From: Ignelater luminosus
Lineage: Eukaryota > Arthropoda > Insecta > Coleoptera > Elateridae
Assembly (NCBI GenBank): GCA_011009095.1
Contig: VTPC01004280.1
Coordinates: 73,968-137,967, forward strand
Direction: 5' to 3'
DNA: 64,000 bases
The translations under genes were made by a program, and so were the position numbers. Below the pieces are notes generated by a model, which searched no databases, was not told the DNA's origin, and saw nothing but the letters and a program-made list of their open reading frames with translations. How positions within the stretch are numbered: position 1 is the stretch's first letter; each line of letters starts with the position of its first letter. This document shows positions 34,002-46,000 of the stretch, piece after piece.

Positions 34002-37000
34002 TTACACTTGGGTGGAATAGTCTGCATATGGAAATGTGCGTAAAACCATGTTTCCTCTTTCTGATTGTAGGCGCAATGCATCATACAGGCTCTTGAAATC
34101 CATGGATGGCCTACAATATAAAATAAATAAGTTTCAAACTTATTTAAAGGTATTTTAAAATAATTTCTAAAAACTACCAAGTACAGCTCTGACCTTACTT
34201 ATTTGTTGGAATGTTTCCTCTGTCGCCGTTGCTTATACAAGGTACTGAATTCACTAGAACGGGTGGTTGTGGTGTGGTGTCGGGATGGATTTGGCCGTCT
34301 TTCGAAGGTTGGAGATTCTGCTCCCCAGGGATCATATTCGGCAAGCTCTGTGAAGAATATTTTATGTAAGTACATTATCACAAGAAATGGTGTATTGTAT
34401 GTTATAAATAAATACATGATATCCCTATTAATAAAAAAAAATGAATAAAATATTTTGTGTAAGTCTGAAACATGGTTTGCTCCCATTTTTGTCTTTTATT
34501 TTCTGTAGTTAAGTTTGGAAGATCAATTAAAGAAGTGTTTTATGGTAAATTTTATAAGAGCAATGAATTTCAGTGACTAGCTTGCACCCTTAAGAGATGT
34601 GATCATACTATGGTGCTATCAACCTTAAAACAATCATTATTATACCTATGACAAAAAAAATATTGGAGTAAAACCTTCACTGTTGATTATAATTGATATA
34701 ATGAATTCTTCAGATATAAACAGTGATGAATATGTATTGAGATAAGCATCTAAACTAGAAATGATTGTGATAAAAATATGCAGTTTATACAGTTATTCAA
34801 ATTTGAGCCTCAACATTGATAGTTTAGAAATTAAAGGATAACCAAGTTGGTTAAATTAGGATGCAATTAAATTGAAGTCATGTTTTTGAAATAGCCATGA
34901 AAAATAAAAATTTCTCTTTTTTTTGGTTGTAACTTGCTTATTATCAGCAATTTCTTAATTAATTTAACTTATCAAAATCTTCACACGATGTTTCAGTTTT
35001 CAAAGATTCACCGTTTATTAAAGGCATTATAAATCAAACTATATTAAAAATAAAATACAAAGATGGGGCAAACTAGACTGACCAGATGGCAGACTCATCT
35101 GGTATATAATAATAATAAAAGCTGAACTCTTTTATGTCTATGATTTATTCCAGATTGTAAAATACCTGGGTAAGCCACAATTTATGTCATGAATGCAGCA
35201 CTGCAAAAAATTTTATTTTGGAAAATAAATATAACTACTGCCTGTCAATACTTATGTTTCTTTCTGATCTTGAAAAGAAGATAAAGCTAGCACTTTCAAA
35301 ATTTAATTCATTGTTGACGAATGACATTCTAAATATTTTGTAATATACAGGGTGTCAATTTAAAAACTTGCAGCAGACTGTAATGTGTTGAACAAGGATA
35401 TTGAAAATTGCTCTAAACCATTTCAATAATACTGAGAGGGAAGAAAAACGATAGCATAAGTGACGCTCCTCCTCTAATCTCCAATATCCAACCACCACTA
35501 CTTTAAAATCTTAAATATCACTACCCTATTGCAATACTTTCTTTGTAAGGGAGTAACAACAGTAAACTTTTAGTTTACGTCCAAAGTTATGTCTGATTCT
35601 AATGCTGAATACAAATCGTGTTATCCAAGTAAATGTACTATATTTCAATTATTATTTTAAGGTGTAATTTCAGATACAAAACAAATGAAGATAGACATTT
35701 ATAATTGAATAATGTTAATTGGACTGTTATCAGAAAGTCAAAATAATCAGCAAGAACAACACATAATAAGTACTCCTAATTTTTTAAGGACCTCACACTC
35801 AAATTGCATTATTCAATAAGAAATGTTTACATTCATCTGTTTCAGATCTGGAATATGCATTAACACAATTGAAATGTGCTTTTCATATGTAAATAGGTAT
35901 TGTGACAACAAATACCTGTACCTATTTTAATCGCAAAGAGCATGCAACTATAGGATTCTTGTTATAACCTGATACAATGTCAATTAATTTACTCTTTACT
36001 TAATTGGAAAGCTGAAATGTGCATATTTACTTGGATAATGCAATTTATATTCAGTGCTAAACTGAGATGTTTTGTGCTATAACTTTGGACCAAGTAGGTC
36101 AATTTGAATTGTCTTTACTAAAGATTGCCATTGTTATTCCCTTTATAACGAGGAGTGTGAAGGGGATTGATATTTAAGAATTTAAAGTGGAGGCAGCTAG
36201 GGTTTGGTGGGTTTGAAGAGGAGCATCACTTATATTGTAATTTTTCTTCCCCCTTAATGTATTCAAAACAGTTTAAAGCAGTTTTTGATATCGTTGTTAG
36301 TTCAACACATACAGTTAACTGCAAGTTTATGAATTGATACCCTGTATGCTGTCCACAATAATATTATTATGCAGCCAAATTTTCAGTTTCAGATGGCCAT
36401 GATTGATAATATAACTGCAGTTGTGTAATACAAACGTTTAGAGTTTGAGATTATGTGATTTTAAAGTTTTAATAAAAGGTTGTATTATGAGTGTTCTATT
36501 ACACTTAAAAGATGCTTTAATAGACAAAGACATTAATAAATGAGAAAGATAACCATATGCAATTTTTTAGGTTATGTTGAAAATTGCTAATGGTTGCCAT
36601 GGAATTTTAAGTGACAGCTTAATAGATCACTCATAATTGTTTGTTGCTTGTTTTAAAAACTTGAGCTCCACTCAAACATGTTCTAATATTTAATAGTCAA
36701 CTCGAAAATATGATCTTAAACTTACTTGACACATGCTCAGACTAAAGATAAAGAAATGGGTGACTTGAGTTTGTGAGCTGAGCATTTGCAGTAAACTAAG
36801 GTGTGGTTTTTTGGAGTCCGGCAGACTCAACTCAAGCACTGACTATAAATACAGGCATAGAATCTTAAAACATAAGCATTAATTAATTAATTTGTTAGAT
36901 TGCTTGGCCATTGCATTAAAAAAGGGCAAAAATTATTAAAAATTATATTAAAATTCATGTGAATGTGAGCAATAAAATTTTTGTGAAGATTATCATCATT

Positions 37001-40000
37001 GCATAGCATATAAAGTGTGTTATATTTCAGAAGAGGGTTATGTTTGACATCAATTAAACATAAAATAAAAATTGAAATAATGAATGTAACTTTAAAACAA
37101 AAAAGTATCAATTTCATACTGCATAATAAATATGAACAGCATACTAACAGATAGGAGGTACTGTTTGTTCACAGTTGATATAACACAGTAGCAAAAAGAT
37201 TACTAGTTGGCATCAATGTAATTTCTCCTTATAAGTCTATATTATATTTATAATAGTAAACTGCCTTATAAACATACTACACAAGCTTAAGGAGGTACAG
37301 GACGTACAGTCAATTTAAAAAATTTACTCCGCTGTAGGTATCTGTAATTAGTATGCACTATGGAAAGGATAAACTTTTTTCGGGATTGTACTTTAAAAAA
37401 TTAATATTTCAACTTGTGATTAAATGACTTTCGGCTTGTTGAAATTATTCTTTTATGTATGTAATTATCAAATCATTACAAAATGATTCATAATTATTAT
37501 TAAGTTTACATGAAATAATTAATTTTTTATTAGTAAATATTTTTTAAAAAATAATAAAAAAATCGGCAACGTAGCAACTTTAACCGTGTTTGCGCATGTG
37601 TCCACTATATCATATTGTGTTGGTGATTCGTAAGTGTGCATGTTTACAAATAAAGCAGAGGTGAAGTTTATTTAACAAGATTCTCGAAAGCAATAAAAAA
37701 TGAACGAAGAAAAAATACGTTATTTTTGGAAAGGTAAACGAGTCACTGAAAAAATTTATAACCAACGGATTGCACAGCATAAATCTGGACAAAAAAGAAA
37801 GTTCGAGTGTCTAAGTCAAAAAAAATTATCACTAACCTATTAAATTATTTAAAAAATTTAAAAACTACAATTTTATAAAACGTTTAATTATTTTTGCAAT
37901 ATTAAAAAAATCGGGCAGTAATTTATTTATTACGAATTATTATTTAATTTTGTTATGTCTTAGTGCCACTTTACATGATAACAAATTTTTTAAAACAGGT
38001 TCTAAATACTGATGAATTTGTTACCAAATCGGCGCAAAGCAACCACTAAGTTTGAGGTTAAGGTCAAGAGTATTTGATTGAAAACGTGGTTATCCGTGGC
38101 TGTTTCGAATGTTTCTCAGGTGCAAGTTTTTTATAATTATTTGTAATAATAATAAAAAATGAATTGGTCAAAAGAACAAGTGACGTTAATTGACAAATAT
38201 GAAATATTTATTTGTCAATCAACAGCAAGGTCAAATATTATACGCAGTTGCTATTTGCGCATATTTTCTTATAAATTTGTTTTCAAATTTGTTATAACGT
38301 GTCATACATGATGTTTTATAAATACAGAATTTTTGTCATCAAAATTATGTATCAAATTTGTTCACAAATTTTATAAAAAATCTGTTACCGTGTAAAGTTG
38401 CACTTATATAATAAAAGTTTTTTAAAAACTTTAACATTTATTTTTTGAAATATGATCTCCTTGCATTTCCTTCTCAATCTGCCGTTGCCATCAACATAAC
38501 CCACATTAACTATGGCCGACTGCTTTTTAAAAATTAGTGTTTTTTAAAGTTAATTATTTTTATAAATAAGAATCCTTGACAGAATTTTTTTTTCAATAAT
38601 TTCAAAAATTCTTTTTTATGTACGTAGTTTTTCAGAGCAGTGTCACCATTTTTTCATAGCTAACAGTATTGATATATAGGTATGCGTGGGGTTTGATATG
38701 CTGTTATAATGTTAAATTAGCTATTTTTAATATTTTTTTATAAAAAAACCAGGAAGCCTAGGTTGCTAAAATTTTCAGACAACAAATATAAATATTTTTA
38801 TTGATCTTCAAAATTTTTCATCATTTTCACTAAGGTCCTGTACCTCCTTATATTCTACATTATTTTTATAAATAATCAAACCAATCAGAAAATATTCCCT
38901 TATGTCTTCCTTGTTTTGAAATTGAAATGTCATCCATTATGACAGATCCTGATGACAGTTAATAAAAAACAAAATAATACCAACCAACCGATTTCTCTTG
39001 TTCAAACGTTACATTTATCTATAGTGCAGTTGTATAATCAATATGAAAACTGTTTTTATATCAACAAAATTATTTAGATAATGTGGAATTGGTAATGCAC
39101 AGTATATTATAATATGTCAAAAGACATGATTAGAATTCATTTTTACGAAAAATTTAGCCTGCCAATACTCTAGGTGGAACTTGTCAAATTTTCATGGGCT
39201 TCTGGGATATTTTATAATCTAGAATAGAAAATACAAGGCATTTGGAAAACAGAATCTTACGTGGGAAATCAAAGAATTACAGTACTTGCAATTCTATGAT
39301 TCCTTATGTAAAATCCTGTTCATCTCTACACCTGGTATATTATAGACTATTAAAAGTTGTTTCACTTTTGATTGTTTATCTTGGTTAATATCAATGTTAA
39401 CAGGACTATGGTAGAGTGACAAAAAAGTAACCAGAAAAGAATATTGATTATGGAAAATAAACTGTGTTGTACAGATATATGCATATAGCTTAAAATTAGT
39501 TCTTCACCAAATCACCAAAACTAATAACAACTGACAGATACATGTCCTTTTATATTTTGTATTTTGCTAAAGGTGATGCAGATTTGGTTACTGTTTGATC
39601 ACTGTATTCTACATGTATCTGCTATGCAATATTATCATTTTTAATAGAACTGAAACATCTTTTCTAATATTCATTAAATAAATGAAAAGTGAGAACTTAT
39701 CAATTTTAAATATAAAAGTTTATAATTCCACAACATTTAGTAAAGACGTGTTTAAAATCTTTATCTGGTTAAGTTCTCATCTATCTAAGATAAAATTTGT
39801 ATGGCATAAATGCTAAACTATTTCACTATTACAAAAAAAAAAACTACAAAAATACTAAAAGCAAAAATATTTTTAGTGTAATGAAAAAAATTGTAAAGAA
39901 ACGAGACGAACACCATCTTTTATATTATGTTAACTAATTCACTAAAAACTATATGTTATCTATATAAATCTATGAATCTCACCTAAAATTTTATTAACCT

Positions 40001-43000
40001 ATAAATCGACTAAAACCAATCACAGCACACAAATTATTAACGCTATGTCAATCAAGTTTATTTTGTAGAATATGATTTTTAATCTACCCACATATATAAA
40101 TTAAATCTGTTAGTTTATAAAAGCATTTTTATATAAAGGCATCGGACAGACACAAATCCAACACTAAACACCTGACTTACTGCGGCATTGGGAACACAGA
40201 CCTTGCAGTGTTGCGAAAATGAAATTTCTTGCCTTCGCAAACGCGTGTTACCAAAATCAACACAAAAAATTTACAATGCACAAATAGTAACATTAATTAA
40301 AAAAAGATGGTATATATACATGTTTTAAAATACACCACCTTGTGTTAGAAAAACCTCTTTCAACGAAAAGTTACAGAAAAATTATGTTTGTATGAATATC
40401 ATGTGGAAAAAATATTACATTCAACGCACCTTATCTATCAGAGGTGGTGGTGCAACTTTTAAATGCACTTTCTGGTCACAGAGAGATTGCAGAATCTTGA
40501 TACCTGGAATATTGAATATGTTAGTCACATGTATGCATAAGATTCTACTTATAAACTCTACTATTATATAGAAATATTCAGGGTCCATTCCATAAGAAAA
40601 ATTAAAACACAAAAAAGGAAAATCAACAGAAGTTACCCAAGTTTAGTATACCCTTGAAAGTCAGCTGTCATGGTAACTGATGTGCAAAAAAAACAAGTGC
40701 TGCAGTTGACTCTGTGATTCACAATCTACTAATGAAAAAATGGCAAACCCTATGTTGATGGCAAGTAAATTCCATGAGGAATCCAAACATGTAATAATAT
40801 CAATAATTATCATAATTAAAATGTAAAGTGTTACATTATGTAAGGGAAAATAAAGTAAATCAATCAAGCATTTAGTATCAAATCTGAATTTTTATTTGGC
40901 TTAAGGCTTATCTTGAATAATTATTAAATGATAAAATCCTTGAATAAATATCATAAAACAGCAGTTTACATGCATAATACTAATTCACTTAACGGCGTTA
41001 GTTTCTGAGAAGTATTTATTCTTAATACCTGGCTGCCTGTTTTTTTCATATTTGCATTCCCACGCATCGAATAATCGATTGTAATATCTAACATCCAAAA
41101 ATTCTAGATATTTGTACGAATGAGCTGTAGGGAAGATTTTCTCAAATTGTCCTATTACAACTAACTCATCTTCAGCTTGTGTTAAATACCTTACATCATC
41201 GCCTGTTAAGTCCATTAGAATATCTTCTAAGTACTGCAATAAAAAAATAAGCAATTATTACATTGAAACACCAGTTTTTAAAATATTATATACCTCTTCT
41301 CTGTGTTCTGCCTGGCAGAAATAATTATGCTTATTACGTTCTTTTTTGGTCAAAGTCGTCGTATAAATTCTAGGATCATAACAAGGAGGAATAGATTTGT
41401 TTTCAGTTTTTCCTAATCTTGGTGGTAAATGAAATTGTGCTAATTCAAAAAGACTTTTAACTAGAGGTCCCTTTACATGTTCATCTAATGGTGACTGACT
41501 ATGTAAACTGGGAGATATATTAACCTGCAGAATAAAAAATATTGTCAACATAATGAGCCTATTCTATTGTGAATCGTACCTCTAATAGCCAAGACTTTAA
41601 ATTTTCATCCAAAAGAACATCTACTCCAAATAATTCATAACAATTATACCGACTATTCATATTTTCCCTACACAGAGGTACTATGGAAGATTCACCACTA
41701 ATAAGTGTCTTAATAACTAGCTGTTGTAGATCTTTCCACAACATTTTTGTATCTACTCCTCGTTTCGACATATATTCCCACAGTTTTGAAATGGTCCTGA
41801 ACACAAAATACAATATTCATCATTTAAATAAAAAATTTAACTTTAAATTCTCAAACTATTTACCATTTGTGGCCTTTACATGCATTCGCATCTTCATTGG
41901 CAGTGTACATTGTTGACATTTTATTAATGCTATAATTTGTTAAATGCATATACCTATCTTTCAAATCTTTCGCATCATCACTATAAGGAACTAAAAATTA
42001 AAAAAAAAAAGTTGTACATCTTAAAGAAAAATTAAAAAAAAAAGAAAATTATTTACCACTAGCAAATCTTGCCAGACCATCGGGATACAAATATATCCTA
42101 AGCGGATTAAAACTGGTAACCAGTACATACAGTCGTAAATCAAACTTACTACCATTTATTAAATAAGGATTTGATATATATTCTTGAACAACTAAGGACA
42201 TACGTTTAGGAAGTTGTGACCATCGATTTATCACTTTAATGCCGGTACCTCTTGCAGATGCAGGCTACAAATAAAAGCTAATATTACAAAAATTAATACT
42301 AATCTTTTTATATCTTACAGGCTTAATGATATATTTTTCATCTCCAGTTCCATTTTTATTTTGCCAGTGCTGTTTTAGTAGTTTTAAATCTTGAGGTAGT
42401 ACGTAAGTTTGAGGTATGAAACCAAATCTGTAATTATTGTAGAATTTAAAATTTTGTATTGGTTTTCCTATTAAATGCTTTAGAAATCTTACTCTTTTTG
42501 ACCGTATTTAAGCATAAGTCTTTGTAAGTTACGCCATAAACGATCTTTTCTTCCTATTTGGAATGTACCAGGAAAATGATTGAGTTTTTGGGTCTCTTTT
42601 AAGGTTTTAAACATGGGAGATTTCATATGTTTACCCCAGGTACCCATCCACTCATTGGATTCTAAAATATAATGAACAATCGTTTGTTACAAAAATAATA
42701 TGAGGTTAGATTTTTTGAGTTATAAGTAATGCATGTTCATGAATGACAGGAATAGGGAAAGGGATGCAAACCTCTACTAAACTCACTTCTGACCAATCGA
42801 AATCCTGAATTAGTCAAGGTCTTTCTAACTAATATCGGTGTGATTGTACTCATTTTCCATTTGAGGAAGCGTGTTCCTAAGGGCAATCTTTGTGGTTTAG
42901 AAACATCGTGTAATACAAAACATAAATAGGGCGGTATGTGTGGAAAAAGGCTTGCACGAATTGGCCAGCTTGCTGAATCAGCCGCATCTGAAACAGAAAA

Positions 43001-46000
43001 CAAGTACTTACAGATTATCCTATTTAAGCGTTTTGAAATTCAACATTAAAATGAATTATCTTTACATTACTGTCCTGCAAATACTTATACATACATTATA
43101 GATTATATTAGCTGCACATTTATAAGATTATATTAGTTTGTTTGTTTTATTGCATTAGTGGAGCAAAAGATTTTATTCTTCATGCAGTAAAAGTGATGAC
43201 ATCACAACATATTTTTTAAAAAACAACCTACATATTTTTTTCTATCTGATAGATTTCTTTTCTTTTTCAAGCTGTAGTACACCTCAATACCCTTACATGG
43301 GAAATCTCAGAATAAAATGTAAAAGTTCTTAAAGTAACATGTAAACTATACACACAATAGAAAGTGGTAGAAGTAGTTGCCAGTGTAACCAGAAGATGCA
43401 AATTATACAGTGACTGCCAAAAAGTTTGCACCAAATGGAAAAAATTGTTATTCTGAATTGAATTTTGAAAAAAAATGTTACAATTTAGCAGTTAGATTAT
43501 TGATTTTTGTATTTAGAAATTATCTGAAACAACATTATTCTTCCTCAGACTCCCAATTCCTGGGCTTACAAGGCGATGTGTCCTGATTTTAAAGGTTTTT
43601 AGTGCAAGGTCTTTTCACCCTCAAATATGTTGCAATAATTTTCAATTTCTCAACATTCTATCCATAAAACCTAAGTAACCAAACCTCACATACCCAAATT
43701 GCACAAGAACTGCCAAATTTTAATACTTCATTTTTTTCAGAATTTGACAGAAAAATTACTTCTTTTTTACATTAGGGATCTCATCTAGTGATAGTCTTTC
43801 ACACCGTGTTAAAATTTCATCAGAAACATTAATACTTTTGCAAATATTGACAATTATCAATTTTGGTCATTTCAAAAGATGCCATTTTCTGCCAAAATTG
43901 AAATAGGTTCTTTTTGGTTTTTTGAACATGTACAAATTATTGGCACAGTTTTTCAAAAAATTAAAAATAGAAATTTTTCCCATTTGGTGTTTGCTACTGG
44001 TATAATATCTTCTGCATCATGTTATTTTCAGTACTTCTTGAAATTTTCCTCTGTAAGAATATAAAGTTTAGTACCTAACATTAAAAAAAGAAATAAAAAA
44101 TTACAATGAGATAGTAGGAAGAAAAAATACTTGGATTGTAAAAAAAAAATTTGTGAGTATAACAAATACTGTTAAGGGGACACCAAACCCCTCTCTAGAC
44201 CTAGGGCAAGGTGGGTAAAACCAACTCCCTTTTGGTACACTTTTCTCAAAAAACCAAACAACTTATCAATCTGGTTCTTGTTGCATATTATTACAGTTAT
44301 AGTTTAGTATTGATATACACAATTTTCGATTTTAGGGTTACTTAAATAATATATGACAGCAATTTGACAAAATAAAAATTGGTTCAGTAGTTTTCAAAAA
44401 GTATACCTAAATGAAAAAAATGCAATTTTTCAAAAAACGCAATTGTTTGAAAACAACCGCAAACTGACACCTAAAAGGTATTTTTAGGTTATACATTGAG
44501 TTGCTTTGTTTGCTAAACTGTCTCAGCTATCAAATTCAGTGGAAACACTGGCCGCTTTACACTTTTAACTGATCTAGGTTTGTTTGTTATTTTTTTCTGG
44601 TTCTGTGTTGAATGTTGAATTCGGGCTGCTGTTGTGAACTTTGTTTTTTTTCTGCGAAAAGATCCCTCATGGTGGAGGTTTTTTGGTTAAAAATTACCAA
44701 GAAAAATCCAGTCTTCTCCACAAAAATTTTTTGTAAGGTAAGAAAAAACAAAAACTTTCACCTCAACCCTTGGCTTCAGCTGTTGAAGCTGATACTCAAA
44801 GTCAAAACCATTCTGGCACCTCGCCTTCTTTTGCATCTTCTAAATCAAAGAGATAAGTTCAGATTGCCAATATTTTCGGATTACTGGATAGTGAATACAT
44901 ATTAGGTTTTATGCGTATTTAGAATCTCTACTTTTTGCAATAGGGTTAACGTGTGGTGTTTTTTTTTTTGCGACATGTTTGCAAGGTAGTAATATTCCAA
45001 CTAAGAGCAATGCAATAAAGAAGCTTCCGGCTCACAAAAGGGATTTCCCTGAAACGGCTGGGGAATTACCCATAGAAAGCTAATCACGTGTTGTTTCTAG
45101 TGCTACTTTTATTGTGTCCACTGACTCTACAATCCGAACGACATTCGTTAAACCACACTTCGTTCGAATTATTGAGTCTTGTTTAGACCATCGATTTGGG
45201 CTTCATTAGTTTAGAGTACTGGATGTTCAGATTAAGGTGAGTTTGGATTAAAGAGTCTGTACTGTGTTGGCATCAAAACAAAGAAAATGCTTGTGTTCAG
45301 TAGCAGTAATCAGGCTTACATTCTGCCATCAGCAAGGAAAGCACTTTTAAAAGTGCTGCCTCTGCTTTTATGAAAATTGACATTTGTTGCTGATCGTCCA
45401 GGAGCCTTTCACTAATAACTCTCCTAATTACTGCTTGCACCTAAACACAAGAAATATATTAATGAAAAATCAAAAAACAAATGTTTATCTTTTTTTTTCA
45501 TTCCAAACTTAATTTTTGTTTAGGTAGTATGTTGATAAATTTTTGTATTCTAAGTTTTTACACAAATTTAGTTTGAAACTTAAAATGGTTTGACGTGACT
45601 GTTCTCAAACCAATTGTTTCATTTCAAAAGTGGTGTGAACATACAAAAAAAAAGGAAATTTATCTCCTACCAATATAATCAAAAAAATTTTCTTAGGCCT
45701 AGTTTTACAATCTTTGGATATGTTTATTTAGAGAATTATTGCCATGGACAAAACTGTTGCCTGCTATTTTCACAAGTATATTCACATCAATAATTCCTTA
45801 GATAAACTTATCCAATGATTGTAAAACTGGGTCGTAAGTTTTAAAGCATTGGAACAGAGAAATTATCAACCAACAGACGGAACTAACTCAAAAACAAAAA
45901 TGATATACCGAGTGTGGAGTTTCAAATCCGTACGTAGGACAATGCATGGAGATTCAGATTTTTGTAATTCCTGCTCCCCAAATGAATTTACAGGGGAGGT

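Noticed and set aside
34199-34486. 95-codon minus-strand frame with AEYDPWGAESPTFERRPN
   Set aside because: Attractive by composition, but splice phase with the upstream TTLL4 exon and with the next exon requires a different frame across the same bases.
44612-44905. 97-codon plus-strand frame
   Set aside because: Overlaps the edge of the pogo-like fragment, has no family resemblance, and its codon use looks random.
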